Source of the DNA: Enchytraeus crypticus
Lineage: Eukaryota; Annelida; Clitellata; Enchytraeida; Enchytraeidae
Assembly: GCA_905160935.1 (NCBI GenBank)
Contig: CAJHZI010000484.1
Coordinates: 1,119,001 to 1,183,000 of the forward strand
Length of the DNA: 64,000 nt
Reading direction: 5' to 3'
Position numbers and translations under genes: made by a program. A model generated the notes under the pieces. That model was not told where the DNA came from, searched no databases, and saw nothing but the letters and a program-made list of their open reading frames with translations. Shown here one piece after another: positions 17,167 through 27,279 of the stretch (the stretch's first letter is position 1; the number at the start of each line of letters is the position of its first letter).

Positions 17167-17700
17167 TTAATGAAATCATCATAATCATTACTCCGAGTAC
17201 TCGCCATTTATTAAAGAAAAGATTATATAAAAGAATTTTCCTGAACAATTGAATTTGAATTTCTAATACCAGCCATACGTTTTGAAGCGCACTCTTTACA
17301 CTTTTTTAAATAAGGCCTTTCCATTTTGTAGATATCAACTAGTTCTTTACACTCTTTACATCTTTTCACTCCACCTCTAGAAATTTCATCACAGCATAGA
17401 CACATTTGTTTATCTTTCAAAAAGTAGTATTCGTTTATGGATGTAGCAAAGCAGATTGAACAACAGTTGCATGAATCTTTGAGATTATTATAATCATTTT
17501 CTTTGCGATGTTTTCTTTCAATTTTAATTTTATGAGATTTAGAATAGATATGCTTATTCATGTTGTTTTCATTAATTGAATAACCGCATTCGCATTTCAC
17601 TTTAGTACTCGCCATTTATTAGGTAGAATTGTACATAAAAGAAATGCATATAAATATTCTTTAGAAGAAAGTTCACAATGTGAGCAAAAAGGCGGAGCTA
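17167..17700 (-). repeat. Right TIR of the Polinton (outer end not resolved)
   Basis: From about 17,167 the sequence is the inverted copy of the window's first 115 bases, and it continues outward through the zinc-finger gene. The left counterpart of the outer part lies before the window, so the outer edge cannot be fixed. The TIR is at least about 450 bases if it includes the whole zinc-finger gene. Confidence 0.85.
17223..17615 (-). CDS. TIR-borne zinc-finger protein (right, complete copy)
   Basis: A 130-residue Cys-rich protein starting at an exact AATAAATG on the minus strand. The first finger is CECGYSINENNMNKHIYSKSH, near the U1-like C2H2 of the ATPase and the 75-residue protein. Further clusters CNCCSIC, CLCC, RCKECK and KCKECASK suggest two or more extra zinc sites. 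The identical C-terminus at bases 3-59 shows a second copy in the left TIR. Both polymerase and this protein begin MAST, so their 5' ends may share ancestry. A protein that acts on the TIRs is an attractive guess, not shown. Confidence 0.8.
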   Translation of the reverse strand: MASTKVKCECGYSINENNMNKHIYSKSHKIKIERKHRKENDYNNLKDSCNCCSICFATSINEYYFLKDKQMCLCCDEISRGGVKRCKECKELVDIYKMERPYLKKCKECASKRMAGIRNSNSIVQENSFI

Positions 17701-17887
17701 CCAATTGATTGACATCAATGATAAAGCGTGGGATATAATTTTCCTTTTTTTTTTGTTCAAAAAGTCAGTAATATTAGTAAATATATCTACATGAAGACCT
17801 ACAATAATTAACTTAATTATTATAATTATTAACACTATAATTAAAAGAAAAGAGGAAAAGAGGAAAATGTAGATTTTTTTTTAGGTC
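17640..17887. other. Outer TIR / Polinton-host junction zone
   Basis: A non-coding stretch with a run of nine to ten T near 17,745, AT-rich pieces and AAAAGAGGAAAAGAGGAAAA near 17,843. The Polinton end should lie here, but without the left end no junction or target duplication can be fixed. Confidence 0.4.
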
Positions 17888-18036
17888 AGTAATATATAAT
17901 GTACTAATCCTGGATTACCTATGAACTCAGTGGCCGAATGAATGAAATGAGGGGGTGAATGTAATGAGACCCCGAATGAAATGAATGAGGTCATTGGGGG
18001 CATAGGTGGTCCAGGATTAGTACATTATATATTACT
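17888..18036. mobile_element. 149-bp palindromic MITE-like element
   Basis: The left arm AGTAATATATAATGTACTAA… (17,888-17,924) is repeated inverted at 18,001-18,036. The arms are about 36 bases with one or two differences and surround a GAATGAATGAAATGAGG-type repetitive core. It could fold into one long hairpin. No coding capacity. Either a foldback element of its own or an end structure of the adjoining Polinton. Confidence 0.65.
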
Positions 18037-18039
18037 AAG

Positions 18040-18715
18040 ATATATAAATATAGAGAGATAAAGTCTAGAATAAAACACGGAGAGTAACATTTAAAAAAAA
18101 TAAACAAATAAACAAATTAAAATGAATCTCCCTTTCTTATGGGTTAAATAATAAATAAATAAATAAAATAAATTTTTAAAAATAACAGTAATGTTTGTGG
18201 GGTGTATTCTGTAATAAGCGTCAACTAGCCATCATTAGCTAAAATGTGGAAATCCATATTGAAAAAGGAGGCGAATTTCAGACCTTGACGCTAAACAATC
18301 TAATTCTTAAAACAATAAACTAAATAATATAAATTAAATTAATTAAGCAATTAAATTAATTGAGCAATTAATCAATCTTATACTTCTTCACAAGTTTTAC
18401 TCATGATTCTATATCAGCAGCGCATCAGACTATCAAAGCTCATAGTAATTTCCTCGGGAGGGAGGGGTATTAAGGGAGCTAATTGCCCCGGGCACGCGCA
18501 CCCATGGCGCCCGTCCATGACCATTATTCACCTATCTTTCACCGGGTCGCCCCTCCCCTCCCCCAGCCACTACCCCCCCCCCCCCCGTCTGACTCAAGCC
18601 TCACATCGCCATTGTCTCGTTTCGTTTGAGATTTTGAATTCTCAACCGCCGGTAATAAAACTGGATATTAATAATTAATTCTGCCACAATTGAGCTAATT
18701 CTTTACGTCTATTAT
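18040..18715. other. Intergenic AT-rich DNA with C-rich patch
   Basis: No gene is recognised. There is a TAAA-type repeat at about 18,147-18,175 and a run of about 14 C at 18,572-18,585. The open frame at 18,403-18,678 has low-complexity Pro-rich content and no coding look. Confidence 0.4.
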
Positions 18716-18716
18716 T

Positions 18717-18782
18717 CAATCAATCAATCAATAAGAATTCAACGTCCGGTTCCTCGCCATAAGGCAATGTCAGGGACGTCAA
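18717..18782 (+). repeat. Short dispersed repeat, family E (copy 1)
   Basis: A (CAAT)n start leads into AACGTCCGGTTCCTCGCC and AAGGCAATGTCAGGGACG. The same unit occurs at 39,968-40,037 and, inverted, at 61,514-61,570. It looks like the tail of a SINE that shares the GTCAGGGACG box with family B. Confidence 0.6.
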
Positions 18783-18845
18783 ATATTAGTTAATATTCAA
18801 TATTTATAATAGTTGTTCATGTTCTGCTGGTGATTATTATTATTT

Positions 18846-19120
18846 ACTAGAATGTTCGATCTAGCTTAGAATGTCTTTAGTATCGCAGGGTATAAGTTAT
18901 GAAGTTTTAAATGACAGATCCTGATGCTAATTGAACCCTCGTGGGTTCGAATCTCAGCCACGCTGATCTGAGAGTAATATCTCGGACATTCACTGGACTG
19001 GTTGTACAGAAAATTAAATGATCTAAATTGCCCAACGGTTTAGACATGTGGCATTAAAAGTGATAGATATCAACATAGTTGATCATTGCTCTATATAGTA
19101 ATGCGTTTTTACTTTACTTA
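18846..19120 (+). repeat. tRNA-derived SINE, family C (longest copy)
   Basis: It carries the pol III B box GGGTTCGAATCTC near 18,943, followed by the constant GCTGATCTGAGAGTAATATC and CTCGGACATTCACTGGACTG, and a 3' end AAAAGTGATAGATATCAACA. Other copies are at 29,185-29,265 (3' part), 57,246-57,478, 58,441-58,640 and, inverted, 59,118-59,215. Confidence 0.8.
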
Positions 19121-19170
19121 ATTAAAACGTTTGGGCTTTAGCGTTAAAGTTCATCATATTAGTCGAAGGC

Positions 19171-19296
19171 TGGAGCCAGTGGCGATATCGGTATGATATT
19201 CGACCGCGGATTAGTTTGTGTGTGGTTGGTTCAAATGCTGGGCTCGCCCGTCATTGACATCACTTTCGAGTGAGGAAACAGACGTTAACATTAGCA
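19171..19296 (+). repeat. tRNA-derived SINE, family B
   Basis: An A-box-like GTGGCGATATCGGTATGA and B-box-like GGTTCAAATGC precede the constant tail GAGTGAGGAAACAGACGTTA. It reads like a tRNA gene but has no complete cloverleaf and ends in the family tail. Further copies are listed separately. Confidence 0.75.
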
Positions 19297-19654
19297 TTTT
19301 TATATTATCTAAAATCCGTGATCCGTTTGAGAGATTAGGACTTAAATAATTTGCCAATGTTTTATCACAAAGGCGTCAGCTGACACAAGAAGACAATCAA
19401 CGTTCTAATGACATCCGCCGCCATTGATGTGGAGACACAATTAAACACAATTAAGCACAACTGCAACAAAGGGTTAAACAGTCGGTAATTCGTGAAAGCT
19501 TTTACATCGAATAAAAACCGCGTATTTAAGGCGACGTGGGTACACTATGCTTCAGTGAACTTAACGGATAGGAAATTAAAAATCAATTTAAAGGAAGCTT
19601 AATTATTCGATCAACGGCAATATAATTATAACATGTCGGAATTATATTTATGCT

Positions 19655-19772
19655 GGCAAATTCTTCGATATTCAGGAATATCGAAGATATTCCTGAATAT
19701 CGAAGAATATTGCCGACTGTTTAACCTTGATATTCAGGAATATCGAAGATATTCCTGAATATGCCTAAAATG
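19655..19772. repeat. Near-perfect palindrome plus partial repeat
   Basis: Bases 19,655-19,714 form a 60-bp near-perfect palindrome built from TTCTTCGATATTCAGGAATA and its complement. The core returns directly at about 19,731-19,768. It could extrude as a cruciform. No coding content. Confidence 0.75.
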
Positions 19773-19774
19773 GG

Positions 19775-21600
19775 GATGCGCTTTATTATTAGTGAAAATG
19801 ATCTCCAACGAAACATAGTTATTCTATTAGTTTTACAGTATTCTGTAGCGTAGAAGACTATTAGTAAACGTTTTTGTTATTCTTTGTAATTGCTACAGAC
19901 TGTAATACCTCACAGAGCTTTGGCTCTTCTGTGGTAACCCTCTTCCTGATTATTTGTTTGGTTTCTAGTTAAATATTTGTTAAGTACGCTCTTTCTGTTG
20001 CTTATTACGACTTGGAAAAAAACGGTTGAATTGAAGTGAATTATAGTGCATAGCAGAGTCGATATCTTACTTACCTCTTGATACAGAGACTCGCGAATCG
20101 AAGCCGAGCGATAATCCGACATAGAATATTCTCATAGTAAATAGTACATATAAGGTTTTCCTCTCCATAGTATGCAGCCGTGATTTTATCAGCTCATTAT
20201 TCTATAGAACATGTCTTTGTTTATTCTATAAACTAATGAGACTTGAGGCTATTGAGACATTCTACGTATCTAATCCATTGACTTTTTAATTACCTTAAAC
20301 CTTTATTTTTATTATCATAATCCGACTTTAGAAGGCTTTTCATATTACCAGTGTATAAATGTCAATAAACTCAAGAAATAGTTCTGAAAAATTTCGCACA
20401 CACAAATCCTAAATTCTAACAATCGCATAACAATCATCACAAAAATGATTACTATTACAATAACAACATTATTTCACACCTTTATTTATCTAAACTGAAA
20501 TGCATAAACACAGACGCTTGCTTTGAGAAAACAGTCAGGTGAAGCGTCAAGGGCGTATGAAATTCAATATCTCCACAAAAAATGACGTAAGATTGTCTAT
20601 CTGAATCAGGGTTTACACAACTTGATCTCGACTCGCTGTCGTTTAGCCTCCGGTTAAAATTCTTTACATCGTCGATAAAGGTGTGAAAATATCAAAATAT
20701 GTTCCTATACATAAATATAATGTACTCAAGAAGTTACGCAACGTCATTCCTTTCCTAATCTACATTAATAATTTTCCGTTGCTTTCTTTTGATCGCCTAA
20801 ACTTCGATATTCTATTCGACATGGAATGAATTAATGAAGTGAGAATGTAGAAGTGAGAATGTATAGCCAATGTGAGCATCATGGAGTTTATTTAATTCTA
20901 AAATAAACCGGAGAGAGAACCGATGAGCGATTTCTAATGTCTAAATTACACAGGCCTGATAAAAATGAGCTATGCTTAAACTTATATTTAATTTACTAAA
21001 TACTTCTTGAATTTCTGCATATTTAAATGTCTTCTAAATGGACTCCAGCAGCAGATATATTCCTATATTCGAGCATGCACTTCCTGCAAAATAAAATAAA
21101 ATAGGCTAACTATTTTTTAATTTGATACTGCATTATATACAGTTATACCCATTGCGCACACTAAGATTCAGTGTCCTAAAGTAAGTCCTTCAGTTACAAA
21201 TAAAAGATCATGGTTCTCTCTCTTTAAAGTTAAACTAGCGATTTGTCAAAGTCTATATTTCAAATATCGGCACTATTTAAAATTCAATCTATTCTTTACA
21301 TTTGGTATACAAATAAGCATTACACTTTTCCAATATTATTAGCATAGAGTCTCGTGTACTGCTAGATCAACGCTACAGATCGTAGAGAAGTGAATTGTGT
21401 GGACTGTATCACAGCCTATGCTGAATGAATTAGTGGGATCAGAGGAGGTCGCTAGCGCAGCTGTTAGCATGAGCTCTAGATTACTCAGTCTATCATGAAG
21501 AATTAACGAATTAGCGCACGACCAACTGACCCAACGGCCAAGCCTGGAAGATATCTGAACGAGAGAGCTTTATCTGAAGAAATAGATGGGGGTAGAAAAG
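19775..21600. other. Intergenic stretch without recognised features
   Basis: AT-rich DNA with no supported exon, repeat family or RNA gene on either strand. The frame at 19,910-20,122 has no coding character. Confidence 0.4.
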
Positions 21601-21606
21601 GCTAAA

Positions 21607-21728
21607 GCTAATGTTAACGTCAGTTTCCTCACTTGAAAGCGATGTCCGTGACGGGAGAGCCAGGATTTGAACCCCGCACTGATCCGCGCTCCAGTATCTT
21701 ACCGACTTCGCCACTGGATCCAGCCAGT
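21607..21728 (-). repeat. tRNA-derived SINE, family B (inverted copy)
   Basis: The reverse complement carries the family pattern: a tRNA-like head (CCAGTGGCGAAGTCGGTAAG), GGTTCAAATCC and the GAGGAAACTGACGTTAACAT tail. Confidence 0.75.
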
Positions 21729-22245
21729 GGGGGAGGGGGTTATATAGCATATTAAGCGTAGACCGAATTGTTTTTCTTTGATAATTAAAACTGCAGCATT
21801 TATTTTAATTAGTACTTTTCAAATATCTACATGTATATTTTAATGTATTTGTTTGGCTAAAGAAGTTAAATTCATAAAATTGCTACAATAGAATTGCTAA
21901 ATGGAGTCTCTACTAATAAATAAATAAATAAATAAATATCTAATGATTAACAAATGAAAAGTGATAATAAATGAATTAATTCCTAATAGAAATAGAGATA
22001 TAGCTAAAATGACATGCAATCAACGAATAGAAGTCTAACATCGCGTATAGGGCTCATCAGAGCGCGAACGACTGAATTGGTTGTTCAGATAAAGTAATAG
22101 AAAGAGTTTATCAGTTGATTGTATTTATATTTATATCTGTATTACTTCACTCACACGTGCGGTACTGCTTTATGATTCCTGCTTGTTCCGTGAACTTGTT
22201 CTCGGGCTTCTCTTAAGTTAAGAGTTCGATGAATAAATATTCCCA

Positions 22246-22600
22246 TGTTGAGCCCGGGTGTAGTTGGGACCACTGCAGAATAGGGCAGCCGCTATCAAGC
22301 TGCCGCGTGTAAGAGGCGACCAAGGCAGGAGCTGTGGAAAGCAGAGGGGATCCACCTCACCATGATTTTTCTCCTGGATTAAATGGCAGTTAATCCACAG
22401 TAGAACTGAGGAAGGCAGCGGGAAACCAGCTCAGAAGTCGCATTATTCCAAAGCTATAGGCTAAGGTGCGGATAAGGCATAGCCATTTGTGACGGGATTA
22501 ACTCGCTAATAGATGGTTTGTTATTTATGGAGCTTGAAAGCAGAATGTGCATGAGTAGGAATATGTGCCTTGGACCTGCCGCTTGACAGAACACGAGAGA
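22246..22600 (+). repeat. SINE-like repeat, family A (full-length copy)
   Basis: It begins TGTTGAGCCCGGGTGTAGTTGG. Constant blocks are CTACAGAATAGGGCA-type, GTAAGAGGCGACCAAGGC, GAGGAAGGCAGCGGGAAACC and the end CCTTGGACCTGCCGCTTGAC, followed by GA-rich sequence. It is about 350 bases with no coding capacity. Related copies are at 34,953-35,317 and 44,408-44,645; parts occur at 33,510-33,695, 60,868-60,960 and, inverted, 63,405-63,590. Confidence 0.75.
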
Positions 22601-22619
22601 GAAAGAGAGAAAGAGAGAG

Positions 22620-23825
22620 AGAGAGAGTAAATAAAACTAAGTATAAGTATGCTATTTATATAAATATTGCTTAAAATAAATATAAGCCTACATATTTTTT
22701 ATTTATTTATTTAATTTTGTTCGCATGGTTACACACATGACATACCACATGTATTACATAGTTTCCTTGCTTGGTTTCTGTTTTTGTAGTTTTCGTTTTT
22801 TCCTCCATTCCTTTCCATGATTATTAGTAATCGTTGCCTTTTGTTGGCGCATCAATTGCAGCCGGCGCGGATTAAAGAATAATCTTCCAACACCCTCGGG
22901 ATTTTTTCTTTCAAAGCTGTCAACACTCTGTCTTCCAAGGTGGTCGCCCACAAAGTACTAACCGGCGCGAGGGAGCTTAACTTCGTTCAACTGACGCGCA
23001 GCTTAACCGAGTGCGCTAATATATATATATCCGCCTCCCATATATATTGTACAATGAGTTGCACGTTGAATGCAGTATGAGCACTATCTAAATGGAAATT
23101 TCTGCATTTCTATTGTACGCAAGATTCATATTTTTTATTTTTTAATACTGTTAGTAAGCCTCGATGGTTTACTGCAGTAAATTCAATATTAAACTTTAGA
23201 TCTAATTATTATTTATTTGACTAAATGTTAGTTACGTTTCACGCTGTCTTAGATTTCTTAGTCAGTAAAAACTAACAAAGATATTTGAGCAAAGGCTTTC
23301 AGAATGCAACATCTCGTAGGCCATCGTTCAAAAACTTGATGACTACGGAAATTTCGTGTTATATGAGATTCTAATTCTAGTTATTTCTATTTAACAGAAG
23401 CCCGAAATAGAAGTCATTATCAGTGCTGATGGTTTTAGTACTTTCCTCGCATCTGAATGATTTCTGATCTAAGTAAAACTTACACCAGAACTTATAGCAA
23501 AGCACCGAGATACTTGCCACGATAAGAGCCCGAACATCAATAGTGTTAATACAGCTAGAAATTCCACCAGCCTGGAACCCATGGCCTCTTGTTTCTCAGT
23601 TAAGTATGCTACTCAAATGAATTTACTCATCAGATCAAACATAAAAAACGCAGGTAAAGCAAATAGAAAAGCGAAATATGAAAACGCTGGTGTGAACGGA
23701 AGATACAGGCCACAGAAGCGCTTACATATTCCGGATTTAGTTCATTAAAAGTAGAAATTAAGATAAAAAGCTTAGTTAAATGAATTATTAGATGAATTAG
23801 AGGAATTGATACTATCACTGCTGAT
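22620..23825. other. Intergenic stretch without recognised features
   Basis: AT-rich sequence with short TA and TTTA runs near 22,695 and 23,020. No gene or known repeat is seen. Confidence 0.35.
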
Positions 23826-24082
23826 GCATGTCACTGTAATATATATCAACCGTTCACCGAGAGTGTCGTAAGAGGTGGCTACAAAAATAACAAAGAAGGC
23901 AATGGTAAAGTGTCTCAGAAGTATATTTCATGTCAAAGGCTATATTAAGATTAAACCAAAAAGAAACTTTATGATGGGATCACGCTTGTAACGATGAAGT
24001 GATTTGGAAGATGTGAAGGTGTATAGGCAGTATGTGTGAATATTCACCGTGGACCTGCTATTAAACAGACTGTTTCTAGCTC

Positions 24083-24084
24083 TG

Positions 24085-24136
<52 letters not shown>

Positions 24137-24162
24137 AGAGAGAGAGAGAGAGAGAGAGAGAA
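24083..24162. repeat. Compound (TA)n(GA)n microsatellite at a degenerate family A copy
   Basis: About 26 TA units and 14 GA units follow a degraded family A SINE (23,860-24,070, with ACCGTGGACCTGCTATTAAACAG). Simple-repeat tails after this SINE recur through the window. Confidence 0.85.
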
Positions 24163-24352
24163 GGAAAGCTAGAGGAAGTGGACTTCATCAGTGACCTCTG
24201 GTCATAATTTAGTAATCAGACAAATCAACTGGCATCCTTATCTCATGAAACCGATTAAACCTAATCCACCCAATCCACTCTATCTCCTTGTTTTCTCTCT
24301 AAATCTCCTCCAGATATTTCTTCTCAGTGTTCTACTTACTTCTCTCCTCTCC

Positions 24353-24478
24353 CTCTCTCTCCCTCCCTCTCTCTCTCTCCTGTATTTTATTTATTTCTAA
24401 TAATAATGTCTTATAATATAAAAATGACTTATATTCTCTGATGATGCTGATGATTCAATTTGTTAATGGAATTTTCAT

Positions 24479-24527
<49 letters not shown>

Positions 24528-24535
24528 CCTCTTAT
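24353..24535. repeat. (CT)n microsatellites
   Basis: Two CT-rich tracts, at about 24,340-24,380 and 24,484-24,530, separated by AT-rich sequence. Confidence 0.85.
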
Positions 24536-24883
24536 TATCATTTTGCCTGATTAGTGTAGCACTTCTACTAGTGTATACTAATTTATAAATTCTATTCTAA
24601 TTTCTGTTCTTCTTTTTTTCGGTCTCGCCCATTTTCAACTTGTATTGTCAGCCACGCACGTGTCTCGAATTGAAAGAATTTATGTAATATTAGATTTATT
24701 CAGACAACTCTACTACTAAAATTCGAAATATCAAATCCAGTGCAGAAAGCTACTCTATCTAGCGCTAATACTGATATTCTCGTAATATAAAACCGTCTAG
24801 ACCCTAACTGACAATCTCTGTATCCAACAGAATGGATATATTTCAATATATCCATTAAATCCAGTATTCATTTTTGGCAACAT

Positions 24884-25141
24884 CATTATCTTCCCTTGAA
24901 TCCCAGTTTAAGCAGGGTTGGGATAAAAGTAGACTGTACAAAATCTCTCTGTCTAACGCCACACCACCAGCCAATCTCCTATTTGAGACTTCCATTCGTT
25001 TAAGTTTTTGTATAAATTTCTGGAGCCTAGGCGCTCACCAACTGAATGCCCTTTCTGACGTTGGTATGGTGTTTTAGTCGCCTTTACGACACGTGCAGGC
25101 ACCGGTTGGTCAATTTTTCAAACAACCCGGACAGAACACGG
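24884..25141 (-). repeat. LINE-tailed SINE, family D (inverted copy)
   Basis: In reverse complement it begins GTGTTCTGTCCGGGTTGTTTG, contains GTCGTAAAGGCGACTAAAAC and GTTGGTGAGCGCCTAGGCTCC, and ends in a form of the LINE 3' tail (CCCAACCCTGCTTAAACTGGG, then AAGGGAAGAT). Other copies are at 44,740-44,998 and 48,020-48,160 (both inverted) and 63,100-63,365 (direct). Confidence 0.75.
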
Positions 25142-25149
25142 GGATTTAT

Positions 25150-25969
25150 TTATTAACAACATTTTTGGAAAATACAGTTAAATAGATCTGCAGAAGATTC
25201 CAGTTAGCAAGTAAAGAAATAATCGACGACGTATGACAGGTGGGCCCGCACAAAGCCTGTTATTAACCAGTGGCCCGGGTGCACGGGTGCCCGTGCTTCC
25301 TGGTGCTAGAGAACGAAGGAACAGGGTGGATGAATTGACGGAGTAATTGTAGGTTACACACGTATAATTATTTCCATACACAAGCCACCACAACAGCTGG
25401 TACCAGGAACCTTTTTGAAATAGAGAAGCAATAGTCTGATATTCTAGAAGTGTGCCTGTCGGCTTGTTTTATGTCAACGTTAATTCTTTTTGGAGAACAA
25501 TGCTTTTCGAGGATGTGAAAAGAAACTAATTTTATGAGTTATTAATTTGAAATAGACCGCCGTACATATCCCATTACTGATATGAACTAAACGCTAACAC
25601 TACTCTATCTTTAGTGTCAGTGTCTCGTTTCTTCGTTTTTTCTTTTTCTCGTTTTTTTGGCTTTTTGTTTCGTGTCTTTCTTGTGATATTTATTATTTAA
25701 TGAAATTAAAATAGTCTGCTTGAAACAATTGAAAAATATAATAAATTTAACATGAAGTGAATAGCATGTCATCAACACTCGTAGGAAGTTAGATTACCTC
25801 ATAGTGAAATGATCATCTATTAATGGTGAAATGTTATGCTGTAAATATTTATTGTCCTATGTGAATTTGACAGAGAAAGGTACGAGAAATATATGCCTTG
25901 GGCCTGCAGTTAGGCATTGCACAGTGAACTATATATTTAACTTTATTTCTCCCTCACCCGTCTAGGTTG

Positions 25970-26031
<62 letters not shown>

Positions 26032-26890
26032 TTCATTAGTTCAAGGCCAAGTTTAACGTCTGTTTCCTGTTCGAAAGAATACCATGTCAGGAACGAAGAG
26101 AGCACTGGATTTGAACCCTGCACCTACTGATCAGCTGTCGAATAACTTGCAAACATGCCACCGGCTCAGCCCGAAGTCAGAGAAGGCAACAAATTATATT
26201 GGCTTCAAACATTAGTGCACTACCTTCTGGGTAGAACACTTTTCTCAGTTTAGTGCCTCTGGTCTCTACCCAACTGTTACTTTATCTGTAGGAACTAGGA
26301 AAGAAAGGACTTGTTTAAAATTAATGGGCGCAAATGAATTAACGCGAAGTGAGGCAGTGCGGTATTGTGAGATCTATCATCACGCTTGGATTTCCACTAT
26401 TTCCTATCGGATCAGATTTCATCAACTTCCATTTCGCCAAGAACTCGCTCGTCGTAAATCTCTAGCAGGCTGTTCTCACACACATTGTTCTTAGACCATC
26501 CAAAGGGAAATTACGCGATATGGTGTAAGCGCAAATCATTTCAATTGTTTCAAAATATTAGACCACATGGCAGTGTTAAATAAAAGGTAAATTAGTTAAA
26601 ATATTAAATTAATTACTTAATTTAGGGTGTTAAAGAAGGAAGTAGTATTTGAATTTGATTCCCTGGAGTTATAATTTTGGCATGGAGCAGTGTAGATAAT
26701 TAGTTAAGTAGTGGGAGCAATATTCAGCAGGCAGAGATGTTTGTAAAGTTGTCTCGAAGATCGGCTCCTGTTGAAACACTACATGGGCACTATATATAAA
26801 GGTCACAAACTGTACTAGCGTACCAGAAACAGAAGATTTAAAGGAAAAATTATTTTGCGTGTTTGTACCGCTTTCTGAAAGTGTACTAGA
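25150..26890. other. Intergenic stretch with (TA)n and family B-like SINE
   Basis: A (TA)n of about 28 units spans 25,971-26,027, right after a degraded family A tail. A divergent family B SINE lies inverted at 26,040-26,170 (GGATTTGAACCCTGC). Nothing else is recognised. Confidence 0.6.
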
Positions 26891-26893
26891 GCT

Positions 26894-26895
<2 letters not shown>

Positions 26896-26962
<67 letters not shown>

Positions 26963-27126
26963 TTAGAAAGAAATAGAAATAGAGTTAGTCAAGATTATCA
27001 CAAGACAGTAAAATAAACTAGGATTCCCATTTAAACTGTTAGAAATAGTAATCGTATATTAACATTACATATAGAGTCATTATATACAATGACGAAGCAT
27101 AACTGTTGTCAGCAATATGCATTCTT

Positions 27127-27190
<64 letters not shown>
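26896..27190. repeat. Two long dinucleotide arrays, (GA)n and (CT)n(CA)n
   Basis: (GA)n at 26,896-26,957 and (CT)n at 27,130-27,180 running into CACACA, about 170 bases apart and complementary to each other. They could pair as an imperfect hairpin. Confidence 0.85.
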
Positions 27191-27194
<4 letters not shown>

Positions 27195-27279
27195 TACATA
27201 CTTAAAATACAGCATATCGCGCCCATATATCCACACGAGCATTACAGAAAGTATAGAAGCATAGTTAAGTCAATCGCTA

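Larger units (their letters stand above)
1..17887. mobile_element. Polinton/Maverick element, left end outside the window
   Basis: The region encodes the diagnostic Polinton set: protein-primed DNA polymerase B, FtsK/HerA-type packaging ATPase, retroviral-type integrase, adenain-like protease, double-jelly-roll major capsid protein and single-jelly-roll minor capsid protein. Bases 1-115 recur inverted near 17,167-17,280, so the window starts inside the left TIR. The outer right boundary is not resolved. The TIR gene ends at 17,615, and a separate palindrome starts at 17,888, so the end given is an upper estimate. Rightward genes run from 75 to about 14,300; the right arm is on the minus strand. 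The visible TIR halves are almost identical and nearly all frames are open, which suggests a recent copy. It looks close to whole, with about one or two visible breaks. Confidence 0.95.

Noticed and set aside
17042-17248. 68-residue minus-strand frame between TIR gene and the 175-residue gene
   Set aside because: Starts inside the 3' end of the TIR gene, has no start motif and low-complexity hydrophobic content.
18403-18678. 91-residue plus-strand frame
   Set aside because: Pro/Ser/His-rich from a C-run; no splice or start support and no similarity.
19171-19245. Possible tRNA gene
   Set aside because: A and B boxes are present but no complete cloverleaf is seen and the family tail follows; it is a SINE head.
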